Assembly (NCBI GenBank): GCA_004292745.1
Contig: RDXH01000004.1
Location: 21,631-85,630 of the forward strand
Length of the DNA: 64,000 bases
DNA from: Oscillatoriales cyanobacterium
Lineage (GTDB): Bacteria > Cyanobacteriota > Cyanobacteriia > Cyanobacteriales > Microcoleaceae
Direction: 5' to 3'
Every line of letters begins with the position of its first letter. Position 1 is the first letter of the stretch. A program made the translations under genes and the position numbers. Of this stretch, positions 1 through 8,728 are shown one piece after another. Below the pieces are notes generated by a model, which was given only the letters and a program-made list of their open reading frames with translations, was not told the DNA's origin and did no database searches.

Positions 1-1
1 G

Positions 2-1345
2 GCAAGTGCGGACACCACAGTCAAAATTTGGAATCGAGAAGGAAAGGAAATTAAGACGATTAAAGGACACAACGAAGAAGTGGTGAGTGCGAGTTTTAGT
101 CGCGATGGCAACAAGATTGTCAGTGGTAGTGCGGATAACACTCTGAAAGTTTGGAGTCGCACCGGCACTTTGCTGAACACTTTTCGAGGACATCAGGATG
201 ACGTGAGGGCAGTAACTTTCAGTCGCGATGGCACTATTGTTTCGGCAAGCAAAGACCAAATGGTTAAAAGTTGGAAACCGAACAATACTCCTTTGAATCA
301 AATTTTGGCTGGGCACGGTGACTGGGTGAATAAAGTTAGTTTGAGTTCAGATGGCAAAATAATTGCTTCTGCTAGCAGAGACAAAACTGTGAAACTTTGG
401 CTGGCTAATGGTAGTTTATTGAGAAGCTTAGTAGGTCACGAAAATTCTGTTAATGGGGTGAGTATTGCGCCGGACAATCGCACCATTGCTTCGGCCAGCG
501 ATGACAAAACAGTGAAAGTATGGAGTATAGACGGGAAACTGTTAGATACTCTCCCACACGGCGACATTGTTAACAGCGTGAGTTTTAGTCCTGATGGCAA
601 AATAATTGCCACAGGAAGCGATGATAATAAATTGTACCTTTGGCGTTGGCAGAATGGTCGGGCAACTGCGATCGCCAAACTAGACCACATGAATCAGGTA
701 GTGAGAGTAAGTTTCAGTCCCGACGGTAAAACCATTGCTGCGCTGACAAACGACAAGCCAGAACCCAAAAAAAATCCTTTAAAAGTTGCAGCAACCAAGA
801 AAGTTTACCTGTGGCAAATTAATGGTATGTCGGCAAAATTGCTGACTACTCTGGACCACGACAATAGTGTTAAGGATGTTACTTTCAGTCCTGATGGAAA
901 AACCATTGCTACGGGTTGTGCCGATCAAAAAGTTTACTTGTGGAATTTTGATGGGAAAAAAGCAGTTTTAGCCGAAAAATATAACCACAGCGATAGTGTG
1001 GAAAATGTGAGTTTCAGTCCGGACGGGAAGTTAATGACGGCTGGTGCGGGCAATACAGTTAAATTATGGAATTTTGATGGTCGGAAGGCGACGCTATCTA
1101 AGACTTTGGAATCTAGCTATCGGATGTTTAGCGTTACTTTTAGTTCTGATAGTAAAACTCTGGCTTTTGCTATGGATAGAAATGTGGTTCTGTGGCCTGT
1201 GGAAAATTTAGAATTGAATCAAATAATTGCTAAGACTTGCGATTGGTTGGGGGATTATTTGAAGAACAATCAAAATGTGACTAAGGGCGATAAAAAGCTT
1301 TGTGTGGGGTTGGGTAATCAGGATTTACATAAGGGCGATAGATAA
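2..1345 (+). CDS. WD40-repeat protein, 5' end cut by window edge
   Basis: The frame is open from base 2, so the first in-window start codon near base 80 is internal and the N-terminus lies outside the window. The visible part is a run of about nine to ten WD40 blades, with recurring FSPDGK, IASAS-D-TVKLW and GH-(D/N)-V motifs. Such blades build a beta-propeller used as a protein-docking platform; in cyanobacteria this kind of C-terminus is often fused to kinase, caspase-like or NTPase domains, so the missing N-terminus decides the function. Two blades near residues 190-330 carry longer insertions (a KKNPLK linker). The last ~45 residues (CDWLGDYLKNN onwards) match the short tail common after the last blade of cyanobacterial WD40 proteins. 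No partner gene is visible downstream. Confidence 0.85.
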   Translation, partial: ASADTTVKIWNREGKEIKTIKGHNEEVVSASFSRDGNKIVSGSADNTLKVWSRTGTLLNTFRGHQDDVRAVTFSRDGTIVSASKDQMVKSWKPNNTPLNQILAGHGDWVNKVSLSSDGKIIASASRDKTVKLWLANGSLLRSLVGHENSVNGVSIAPDNRTIASASDDKTVKVWSIDGKLLDTLPHGDIVNSVSFSPDGKIIATGSDDNKLYLWRWQNGRATAIAKLDHMNQVVRVSFSPDGKTIAALTNDKPEPKKNPLKVAATKKVYLWQINGMSAKLLTTLDHDNSVKDVTFSPDGKTIATGCADQKVYLWNFDGKKAVLAEKYNHSDSVENVSFSPDGKLMTAGAGNTVKLWNFDGRKATLSKTLESSYRMFSVTFSSDSKTLAFAMDRNVVLWPVENLELNQIIAKTCDWLGDYLKNNQNVTKGDKKLCVGLGNQDLHKGDR

Positions 1346-1390
1346 AATTATCTAGATGACTAAAGTCCTCACTATAAACCTGTGAGGGTT

Positions 1391-1509
1391 GGAGCATCCC
1401 AATTTTGCAGGGGCGAAGCATGACCGCAGATAATTTATGAGTTAAAAGCAGAGATTTACGGAGGTCATGCTTCGCCCCTACGGATATATTTGCCAAAATG
1501 GGATGCTCC
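1391..1509. repeat. Hairpin element, copy A (MITE-like)
   Basis: This lies in the gap between the WD40 gene and the molybdopterin oxidoreductase. A perfect 16-bp inverted repeat (GGGGCGAAGCATGACC at 1410-1425, complement at 1463-1478) is enclosed by outer arms at 1391-1407 and 1494-1509 that pair with one bulge. A diverged second copy is at 34240-34352. The remaining bases 1510-1637 hold no gene I can see. Confidence 0.75.
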
Positions 1510-1637
1510 CGTGAGGGTTCTTAGTAAGGACTTTAGGAACCGAACATAGTTATAATAAATCTATCTATTGGCTAATCTTTATAGTAAGAAATTTACGGTA
1601 AAATTCCAGTAGTCAATTCAACAGCGAGGTAAGCCCG

Positions 1638-3911
1638 ATGGACACCAACTCACAAAATGTCCAACCAGTTCCGCCATTCAACGAGAAAAATCAGGAAACG
1701 CCAGAGATAGGTGGCGGTTTGCCGGTAATTGAGTTTTGGGCCGAACATACCTTGTCACCGGAAGGCCCAAAACTTTGGAAAACTTTGCTGCATAAAAGCG
1801 CGTGTTTGTCTTGTTCTTGGGGCACGGGTGGCCAGAAAGGAGGCTTTACCAACGAAGAGGGTGAAAAGCTTCAGCGCTGTATGAAAAGTGTGGAAGCAAT
1901 TTCAGCAGAAATTAAACCTGCTGTCTCCAGTCACTTCTTTGCAAATCAGAGTATTTCCCAACTTCAACAATTAACTTCCATGGAAGCTGACAGGCTGGGA
2001 AGGCTTGGTTTTCCGATGATTTTGCGGGCGGGAAAGTCTCTTTACGATCGCATTTCGTGGCAAGAGGTTTATGAGATTGCCGCCGATGCTTTGCGAAAAA
2101 TCCCGGAACGAGTGGCATCTTATAGTTCTGGTCGCTCCTCCAATGAGGCGGCTTTTTTGCTGCAATTGATGATGCGATCGCTAGGTTCTAACAATTTAGC
2201 AGATTGTTCCGATCTGTGTCATGCTCCTTCAACCACCGGGTTAAACTACATGTTTAGTACCCGCACTTCGGTGGTGAGTCTAGAAAATTTGAAACAAGCA
2301 GATTGCGTGGTACTTACGGGGAGTAATGCTGCTTATAATCATCCTCGCTTGATGAACGAGTTGATTAAAATCCGTGACAAAGGCGGTAAAATAATTGTGA
2401 TTAACCCCATGATGGAAATTGGGTTAGTCAAGTTTGGTTCTCCCGCGTTTCCCGTCAAGTCACTGATTCCTGGTTCCGATATTTCTTCCCTATACTTGCA
2501 ACCAATTCCCGGTAGCGATACAGCCCTATTTGTGGGGATTCAAAAGTCTGTAATCGAACAAGGATTGCTGGATGAAAGTTATTTACAAGCCTACACAGAA
2601 GACTGGGAAGCAGTAGTACAACAAGCCCGCGAAACAACTTGGGAAACGATTACTGAAACTTGTGGAGTTTCCCGCGCTGAAATTGAAGCCGCGGCCACAA
2701 TTATCGGTAGTTCCAAGCGAGTTGTCTTTGGTTGGGCCATGGGAATTACCCAACATGATAACGGTGTAGATAATGTTTTCAGTATTGCCAATACTGCCTT
2801 AATGACCGGAAATGTCGGTAAAGAAGGGGCGGGATTAATGCCGGTGAGGGGACATTCAAACGTCCAAGGATTTGGCTCTATGGGCGTGACTGTGAAGCTG
2901 AAAAAAGAAATTCAAGAAGCTTTAGAAAAACTGTTGGATCGTCCCCTCAGTCGCGTTAAGGGCTACGAAACGCGATCGCTCATTGAAGCAGCAGATGCAG
3001 GGAAAGTCGATACGCTGATTTGTCTGGGCGGTAACTTGTATGGGGCCAATCCAGATTCTACTCAAGCAAAACGCGCGTTAAGTAAAATTGAAACTATTAT
3101 TTACCTAGCCACTAAACCCAATTTAGGGCATTTTCACGGATTGGCTAAACACAATACAATTGTGATTCCGGTTTTAAATAGATTTGAAAATCCTCACAAA
3201 ACCACTGTGGAAGCTGGGAATAATTTTGTGCGTTTCAATGATGAGGGTAAAACTCATCTGACTGATGCTGATTTGATTCCTGAAGTGCAATTTTTAACAG
3301 AATTAGCTAGCAGAATTCACGGTACTTATCCCGTAGATTGGCGCAAACTTCAGGACACAAAATATGTGAGAAAACTGATTGCTCAAACTATTCCTGGCTA
3401 TGAAAAGATTGGGGAAATTGATGAAAATAACGAGGAATTTACCATTAGTGGTCGCATTTTTACAGAACCTAAATTCCCTACAGAGTCTGGTAAAGCGAAG
3501 ATGTTTATCACGCCTTTACCTCATCTGAAACTACCGGAAGCCCAAGAGTTTGGAGTGTCACCATCAGTGCGGGGTATCGTTGTGGCATTGATGACGGGGC
3601 GCAGCTATTCTCAGCATAATACTGTGGTTTACAAAATTGATGACAAGTATCGGGGAATGCCACACCGGAATTGCATTTTGATGAATCCTGCGGATGCAAA
3701 AAGTGCTGGTTTGGCAGAACATCAGCGGGTTACGGTGCAGGGAAATGTGGGAAAAATGGAGAATGTTGAGGTGATTTATGGGGCGGTGCGTGTGGGTGCT
3801 GCTTTGATGTTTTATCCTGAAGTTAATGTGATTTTTCACCCGGAGATTGAAAAGCGATCGGGCACGCCTGCTTATAAGCGTGTACCTGCTTTTGTTTATG
3901 CGGCAGGGTAA
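1638..3911 (+). CDS. Molybdopterin oxidoreductase, FdhF/YdeP family
   Basis: This 757-residue protein belongs to the formate-dehydrogenase-alpha-like YdeP family (bis-MGD molybdopterin oxidoreductases). The N-terminus has a C56-x-x-C59 pair (ACLSCSWG). The segment SDLCHAPSTTG near residue 194 aligns with the position where formate dehydrogenase H has selenocysteine, so Cys194 is the likely metal ligand. Conserved molybdopterin-binding blocks follow (VVLTGSNAAYNHPR, GWAMGITQHDNG, RGHSNVQG, CLGGNLYGANPD), and the C-terminal MopB_CT-like region (MTGRSYSQHNT, MNPADAKSAGL) is complete. The substrate of this subfamily is not established; formate is only one possibility. No electron-transfer subunit or fdhD lies nearby, so it looks like an orphan single-subunit enzyme. 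The start is an ATG preceded by the purine-rich stretch GCGAGGTAAG. Confidence 0.88.
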   Translation: MDTNSQNVQPVPPFNEKNQETPEIGGGLPVIEFWAEHTLSPEGPKLWKTLLHKSACLSCSWGTGGQKGGFTNEEGEKLQRCMKSVEAISAEIKPAVSSHFFANQSISQLQQLTSMEADRLGRLGFPMILRAGKSLYDRISWQEVYEIAADALRKIPERVASYSSGRSSNEAAFLLQLMMRSLGSNNLADCSDLCHAPSTTGLNYMFSTRTSVVSLENLKQADCVVLTGSNAAYNHPRLMNELIKIRDKGGKIIVINPMMEIGLVKFGSPAFPVKSLIPGSDISSLYLQPIPGSDTALFVGIQKSVIEQGLLDESYLQAYTEDWEAVVQQARETTWETITETCGVSRAEIEAAATIIGSSKRVVFGWAMGITQHDNGVDNVFSIANTALMTGNVGKEGAGLMPVRGHSNVQGFGSMGVTVKLKKEIQEALEKLLDRPLSRVKGYETRSLIEAADAGKVDTLICLGGNLYGANPDSTQAKRALSKIETIIYLATKPNLGHFHGLAKHNTIVIPVLNRFENPHKTTVEAGNNFVRFNDEGKTHLTDADLIPEVQFLTELASRIHGTYPVDWRKLQDTKYVRKLIAQTIPGYEKIGEIDENNEEFTISGRIFTEPKFPTESGKAKMFITPLPHLKLPEAQEFGVSPSVRGIVVALMTGRSYSQHNTVVYKIDDKYRGMPHRNCILMNPADAKSAGLAEHQRVTVQGNVGKMENVEVIYGAVRVGAALMFYPEVNVIFHPEIEKRSGTPAYKRVPAFVYAAG

Positions 3912-4273
3912 AAACAGCGTACTTAGAGCTCCGATTTTTTGCAGAAGCGGGGTTCAAAAAAACATAGTTTAAGTAACTAAAAAATCAAATTTCCCGATCG
4001 CAGTTAGCTAATTCGTTTCTAACTGCCTCGTCATTTCCCGGCGAACCCACCAGATTTTCGATAAAGTCATATATAGAACCCATTTGAGATCTTTTAAATC
4101 GCCCATCCAGGGTCGGATGAAGCATTTGGACATCAAAAATCGGGTTTTTCTGAGGGATTCTCGCCCAAATGCTTCATCCCTACACCACATGAACGTTAAT
4201 CTGTGTTTGATGAGGCTGATGATTATAAGGCTTGCCGCCTCAAAGATGTCAAATCGGTTCTATACAACCGGAA
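3912..4273. repeat. Gap with a 15-bp perfect hairpin (4115-4179)
   Basis: No supported gene. The arms GGATGAAGCATTTGG (4115-4129) and CCAAATGCTTCATCC (4165-4179) form a perfect stem around a 35-nt loop. The gap separates two convergent genes, so the hairpin could serve as a bidirectional terminator, but it lacks a T-run and looks more like a mobile hairpin repeat. Confidence 0.6.
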
Positions 4274-5602
4274 TTAACTCTTGATTTGTAATGGTCTACC
4301 TCGCCAAGTCCATCCCCAACCAGTTTCGGTTTTAATTGCAGACCCGATCGCGATCGCCGCCACTAATGTTCCTCCCAAACCTCCCAACCACCAGTATTTC
4401 GTGGAACAGTCGGAAATCTCGGCACCTAAACGTCGCAGATTGTACTGTTGCCAAATTACGATTATTGCTAACAGGGAAGAAGGCCCTTCGACTCCGCTCA
4501 GGAACCGCTTCAGGAAGATGGAAGAAGGAAGATGGAAGAAGTCACCCCCCCCTACCCCCCCCAAGGGGGGAAATTCAGGAAGAATGAAGAAGGAAGAAGT
4601 AAACCCGCCACCAAGGGGGGAAGGAAGAATGAAGAGGGAAATTATCTGTTTCAGAATAATGAATAATCCGATCCAGGGAATTGGATAGAGAAATAACATA
4701 ATTGCTGCCATATAAACCATCATTCCCCAACTGCGGTTAGCACCCAGATATAAATTCTTTGTCCAGCCTTCCCACAAGGCGCTCCAAGACCGATACATCC
4801 GCACAAATGCCAAATTTGACCCTGCATAAAGTCCTAGCTTTAAACCCGCACGTTTGATGCGTCTGGATAATTCTACATCTTCGACAATTTCGCCAGCAAC
4901 TGCTTCGTGACCGCCGATTTTTTCGTAGGCCGATCGCCTAAATAGCATGAATGGCCCAGCGGCAAAAGCACTGTCTACTGTCGGATCGTTGACGGCGGTA
5001 AAGTCGAAGCAAACTGCTAGGTGATTGAACATTAAGGGCTGGACTAACCATTCGGCGAAACACTCACAAACCAGGGCGGGCATACAGGTTAGTAGGTCAA
5101 TTTTTTCGGTTTCGACGGTTTCCAGGGCGGTTTCGATCGCCAGGGGTTTGAGTCGAACATCAGCATCGATAAATAATAAGAAATCTCCCGTTGCTACCTC
5201 GACAGCTTGGGCGCAGGCCCAGTTTTTGCCCGCCCAATATTCGTTGGCCGGTCGGGGCTGACCTGCTAATATTTTGAGGCGGGGGTCATTAACTTGCTGT
5301 TGGAGAGTTTGGGCGATCGCCAGTGTGTCGTCTGTGGAGCGATCGTCTACAATCAAAACTTCTAGGTTGTCCACAGACAGCGGTGTACTCTCCAAAATGG
5401 CGATCGCGCAATCCCGAATATTCTCGGCTTCGTTGTATGCTGGTACGATTACAGAAATTTTAGGGAACTGAGCAGTAGAGGGTGCTGACTGCTGAGCCGG
5501 ACTTTTACCCGTTCGAGGTGCGTTTTCGACCGATCGGCGTAAATTCTTAGTGTAGGCTGTACTGACAATTAGGGAAAAAATCAGCAGGGTTAGCAATATC
5601 AA
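4274..5602 (-). CDS. cruG: Family 2 glycosyltransferase, CruG-like
   Basis: A 442-residue membrane-bound GT2 enzyme. It has an N-terminal membrane segment (residues 1-18), a GT-A nucleotide-sugar fold with SVIVPAYNEAENI, VDDRSTDDT and FIDADVRL (the DxD-like metal site), the acceptor-site motif EDVELSRRIK, and C-terminal membrane helices. It resembles the cyanobacterial CruG/Sll1004 group, which glycosylates the 2'-hydroxyl of myxol-type carotenoids; the family assignment is firmer than the substrate. The start is TTG: an in-frame TGA lies five codons upstream and a GAGG element sits about 10 nt before it. Oddly, about 50 residues between two C-terminal membrane helices (from LPSPLGGG to SGVEGPSS) are low-complexity and encoded by repeat DNA at about 4485-4640, so this copy is longer than expected. 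Confidence 0.72.
   Translation of the reverse strand: MILLTLLIFSLIVSTAYTKNLRRSVENAPRTGKSPAQQSAPSTAQFPKISVIVPAYNEAENIRDCAIAILESTPLSVDNLEVLIVDDRSTDDTLAIAQTLQQQVNDPRLKILAGQPRPANEYWAGKNWACAQAVEVATGDFLLFIDADVRLKPLAIETALETVETEKIDLLTCMPALVCECFAEWLVQPLMFNHLAVCFDFTAVNDPTVDSAFAAGPFMLFRRSAYEKIGGHEAVAGEIVEDVELSRRIKRAGLKLGLYAGSNLAFVRMYRSWSALWEGWTKNLYLGANRSWGMMVYMAAIMLFLYPIPWIGLFIILKQIISLFILPSPLGGGFTSSFFILPEFPPLGGVGGGDFFHLPSSIFLKRFLSGVEGPSSLLAIIVIWQQYNLRRLGAEISDCSTKYWWLGGLGGTLVAAIAIGSAIKTETGWGWTWRGRPLQIKS
4485..4640. repeat. C/G-rich and AGGAAGA repeats inside the glycosyltransferase gene
   Basis: This stretch combines runs of AAGAAGGAAGA type, a CCCTTCGACTCCGCTCAGG block that recurs in part near 28085, and C-run/G-run hairpins (CCCCCCAAGGGGGG at about 4555-4570, CCAAGGGGGG at about 4610-4620). 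The same C/G hairpin family occurs in menD and in several intergenic regions here. The length keeps the glycosyltransferase frame open. Confidence 0.75.
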
Positions 5603-5720
5603 AGTGATGTTACCTCAAAATTTCGTCGCGGTCACGCAGTTGACTTGGTTAAATACTAAAAAACATTACAGCAAAAAGCTAGTCGATCGCCCGGAAAGTT
5701 ATTTTGGCGATCGCTCTTGC

Positions 5721-5726
5721 TATAAT
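5721..5726 (+). promoter_or_regulatory. Candidate -10 box upstream of the 35-aa microprotein
   Basis: TATAAT preceded by TTGC, just after a HIP1 site. No good -35 at standard spacing is seen. It would give an approximately 100-nt leader before the ATG at 5830, including the small inverted repeat GAGC/GCTC. Confidence 0.3.
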
Positions 5727-5829
5727 TTGTGAGCATCTTTCGCTCAACGGGGCTTCATGGGTCAAACCAAGCACCCGGTTAGCGAGGGTAAAAACCGAAG
5801 ATAGATATCAGTTGTCAGAGGATACTGCA

Positions 5830-5937
5830 ATGGGTGAATTTCTTACCGTCGATGTATTAGCAGACGGGATAGCGATAGTGGGTGCTTTGGGTTTCTTCTT
5901 TTTGGGATACCAAGCTTTGCAGATGTTAAAAAAATAA
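5830..5937 (+). CDS. Single-pass membrane microprotein (35 aa)
   Basis: The 35-residue product begins MGEFLTVDVLADG and contains one hydrophobic helix (GIAIVGALGFFFLGYQAL) ending in a Lys-rich tail, consistent with a one-pass membrane protein with a cytoplasmic C-terminus. The frame is open upstream to 5704, but the upstream residues look like leader sequence, so I place the start at the ATG at 5830. Its size and topology resemble the small subunits of photosystems, cytochrome b6f or NDH-1, but it does not match any I recognise (PetN, PetL, PetM, PsaM). It stands between the divergently oriented glycosyltransferase gene and a repeat block. Confidence 0.5.
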   Translation: MGEFLTVDVLADGIAIVGALGFFFLGYQALQMLKK

Positions 5938-5939
5938 AG

Positions 5940-6172
5940 TATGGCAGAAGCTAGAAGCTAGAAGCAATAAGCAAGAAGCTAGAAGGAAGAAGCAATAAGC
6001 AATAAACAAGAAGCTAGAAGCAAGAAGCTAGAAGCAAGGAAAAAACTATTCCCAATCCCTTCGCTTCGCCCAATGCCCCATGCCCCATGCCCCATGCCCC
6101 ATGCCCAATCCCAGAGCTTCGCTTCGCCCAATCCCGGAGCTTCGCTTCGCCCAATGCCCAATGCCCAGGAGC
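5940..6172. repeat. Heptanucleotide tandem repeats of two unit types
   Basis: The first half (about 5945-6040) consists of 7-bp units of the AGAAGCT/AGAAGCA type with interspersed AATAAGC. The second half (about 6050-6170) has CCCATGC units and the motif GAGCTTCGCTTCGCCCAAT twice. This is the short tandemly repeated repetitive (STRR) class known from filamentous cyanobacteria. It ends about 15 nt before the kinase start codon. Confidence 0.8.
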
Positions 6173-6187
6173 AACTAAGTTATTATC

Positions 6188-8689
6188 ATGGTGAGCCAAC
6201 TTTTAGATGGACGCTATCAAATCATTGAAGTCATAGAAACAGGAGAATTTGGACTAACCTATCTCGCTAAAGATATTCGCCGTCCAGGTGAACCTCAGTG
6301 TTTTGTCAAGCACCTGCGTCCAGGTAGCCGCGAACCGAAATTAATTAATGCTACGCGCCGTCTTTTCCAAAAAGAAGCAGAAGTTCTAGAAAAGCTGGGT
6401 TTACATGACCAAATTCCTCAATTATTTGCTTATTTTGAAGAAAATGAAGAGTTTTTCTTAGTAGAATCATTTATTGCTGGTCACTCCTTATCCACAGAGA
6501 TTGTCCCCGGCAAGCCACTCACAGAAGAAAAAATGATTTCTTTGCTGAAAGAACTGTTAGAAATTTTGGTATTTGTACATGGACATGGAGTAATTCACCG
6601 AGATATCAAACCAGCCAATTTAATTCGCCGCTATGCCGACAATAAATTAGTTTTGATCGATTTTGGGTCGGTGAAAGAAATACATATAGCCCAAAGACAA
6701 GCGCCGGTGACTGTGCGGATCGGGACTCTGGAATATATGCCGATCGAACAATTTCAATATAACCCCCAACTCAATAGCGATATCTATGCTTTGGGAATGA
6801 TGGGCATCCAAGCGATTACTGGCGTGCCGGCTTACGATTTGCCGAAACTGCGAGATTTGAAAAATTCTAATAAAGGCGAAATAATTTGGCGCCATTTAGC
6901 AACCTGTTCCCAAGGGCTAGCTGATGTTTTAGATAATATGGTGCGCTACGATTTTCGGGAACGATATCAGTCGGCGACGGAAGCTTTAGCCGATTTGAGA
7001 AAAATAGGCGATCGCTCGCGATCGCGCATTCCCAAACTCACCATATATCGCGAAGAAGTCGATCGACGCACTAGCAGTCGCGGTGACATTACAGTTGTCG
7101 GCCGCAGAATATTAGACGAACTGCGTGTCAGTTTGGAATTGCTACCAGAAGAAGCAGAAGCCATCGAAGACGAGGTATTGAATCCTTACCGCAAATACAG
7201 GGAAAAAGGGGAACGCTACGAACAAGCAATGCTAGAAGCAATGCAGCAAGAATATCCGTTTTCTGCGGCAACTCGCGACGAATTAAAACGATTGCAGCAA
7301 GTTTTAGGACTTACGGATGAAGATGCCGCCAACATAGAAGAATTAGTCGTCCCTAAATCTTTATTCGCCAAATTATATAAGGCAATTTCTACAGTCTTAG
7401 CAGGACACGGCAAGTCTAATCAGTTCCCTGGGGAAACTATTTCTCCACTGAACTTGCCGCCCAGTCAAGAGACCTACTCACCGCTGAATTTAAACGGAAA
7501 AACTGACTTGACTGTCAAGAATACAGCACCAGTTGCCCCGCCGAAAAATCCCAAATTCAATCCTTTACTTGCGGGAGCTGCAATGGCGGCTATTTTAGCG
7601 GCGATCGGCGGAATTTATGGCTATTTGAAATGGCAAGAATGGCAGCAGCGACTGGCGAGGGACTCGCAACAAGTTAATCAAATTAATGCTCTTTATCAAG
7701 AAAGCAATTATGAAGACTGCATCGGCGAAATACCAAAAATTGCTAACACTTCCACTAGCTATTTATCAGCTAAAAACTTACAGGAACAATGCCAAGCAGG
7801 CCTCCGCTGGCAACACCCCAAAGTCAAAAATTTTGCTCAACATTCCGATGCAGTTGGAGCAGTTGCTTTTAGTCCAGATGGCTTGATATTAGCCAGCGGT
7901 TCCAAGGATAAAACTATCCAAATTTGGGATTTAGCTACAGGTAAATCGCTCCGTACTTTTCAGGGTGATTCATCCACCGTTTGGTCTGTTGCTTTTGACT
8001 CAAATGGCTCGCGATTGGTAACTGGTACGGGTTTTTGGAGAGTGATGCTGTGGGATTTGAAAACAGGGCAATTGATTCGCAGTCTTGACCATAATGCTTC
8101 TGTTTGGTCCGTGGCGATTAGTCGCGACGGTAAACTAATTGCTAGCGGCAGTGGAGATAAGACAACCAAGATTTGGGATGCCGTAGATGGCAGACTAATT
8201 AATACTTTGCCAGACCATACAGATTTTGTTTATTCTGTGGCTTTTAGTCCCGATGGTAAAAGTTTGGTAAGTGCTTCTAAGGATAATAAAATTACAATTG
8301 TTGATGTGGTAACTGGGAGGTTGCTCAAGACTCTTGATGGTCATGCGGACCAGGTGAGAACCGTGGCTATTAGTCCCGATGGCAAAACATTAGTTAGTGG
8401 TTCTTATGATGAAAGTATTAAAGTTTGGAATCTGGAAACCGGGGAGTTGATTCGTTCTCTTAAGGGACATTCTGATGATATTGTATCGGTTGCTATCAGT
8501 CCTGACGGGAAATTTATTGCTAGCGGTAGTAAGGATAAAACTATTAAAATTTGGGACTTGGCTACTGGTGAATTGCTGAATACTTTGACCGGACATTCTG
8601 ATGAGGTTTATGTGGTGACTTTTAGTCCCGATGGTAAAACTATTGCTAGTGGTTCTAAAGATAATACTATTAGGTTGTGGGTGAGATAA
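6188..8689 (+). CDS. Membrane-anchored Ser/Thr protein kinase with WD40 propeller
   Basis: An 833-residue eukaryote-like kinase. The kinase domain (about residues 8-265) has the ATP-binding lysine in CFVKHL (about K41), the catalytic loop HRDIKPAN (about 136) and DFGSV (about 157). The glycine-rich loop is atypical (ETGEFG, lacking the first glycine of GxGxFG). A helical region follows (about 295-400, RRILDELRVSLELLPEE onwards) of a type seen in cyanobacterial signalling proteins. A single membrane helix (about 460-480, LLAGAAMAAILAAIGGI) leads to seven WD40 blades (about 540-833). The likely topology is a cytoplasmic kinase with the propeller on the other side of the membrane, unless the helix is a membrane hairpin. 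Substrates are unknown. The gene is not in an operon with its neighbours, which lie on the opposite strand or behind repeats. Confidence 0.9.
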   Translation: MVSQLLDGRYQIIEVIETGEFGLTYLAKDIRRPGEPQCFVKHLRPGSREPKLINATRRLFQKEAEVLEKLGLHDQIPQLFAYFEENEEFFLVESFIAGHSLSTEIVPGKPLTEEKMISLLKELLEILVFVHGHGVIHRDIKPANLIRRYADNKLVLIDFGSVKEIHIAQRQAPVTVRIGTLEYMPIEQFQYNPQLNSDIYALGMMGIQAITGVPAYDLPKLRDLKNSNKGEIIWRHLATCSQGLADVLDNMVRYDFRERYQSATEALADLRKIGDRSRSRIPKLTIYREEVDRRTSSRGDITVVGRRILDELRVSLELLPEEAEAIEDEVLNPYRKYREKGERYEQAMLEAMQQEYPFSAATRDELKRLQQVLGLTDEDAANIEELVVPKSLFAKLYKAISTVLAGHGKSNQFPGETISPLNLPPSQETYSPLNLNGKTDLTVKNTAPVAPPKNPKFNPLLAGAAMAAILAAIGGIYGYLKWQEWQQRLARDSQQVNQINALYQESNYEDCIGEIPKIANTSTSYLSAKNLQEQCQAGLRWQHPKVKNFAQHSDAVGAVAFSPDGLILASGSKDKTIQIWDLATGKSLRTFQGDSSTVWSVAFDSNGSRLVTGTGFWRVMLWDLKTGQLIRSLDHNASVWSVAISRDGKLIASGSGDKTTKIWDAVDGRLINTLPDHTDFVYSVAFSPDGKSLVSASKDNKITIVDVVTGRLLKTLDGHADQVRTVAISPDGKTLVSGSYDESIKVWNLETGELIRSLKGHSDDIVSVAISPDGKFIASGSKDKTIKIWDLATGELLNTLTGHSDEVYVVTFSPDGKTIASGSKDNTIRLWVR

Positions 8690-8728
8690 TCATTCTAGGG
8701 GAAAGTTTGACATTTTAGATGGGAGATT

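Noticed and set aside
4084..4284. 66-residue frame in the gap before the glycosyltransferase gene
   Set aside because: It is formed by the hairpin repeat at 4115-4179 and has no ribosome site or protein-like features.
5727..5829. Riboswitch in the leader of the 35-residue gene
   Set aside because: Only a short GAGC/GCTC pairing is visible; I could not match a known riboswitch core.
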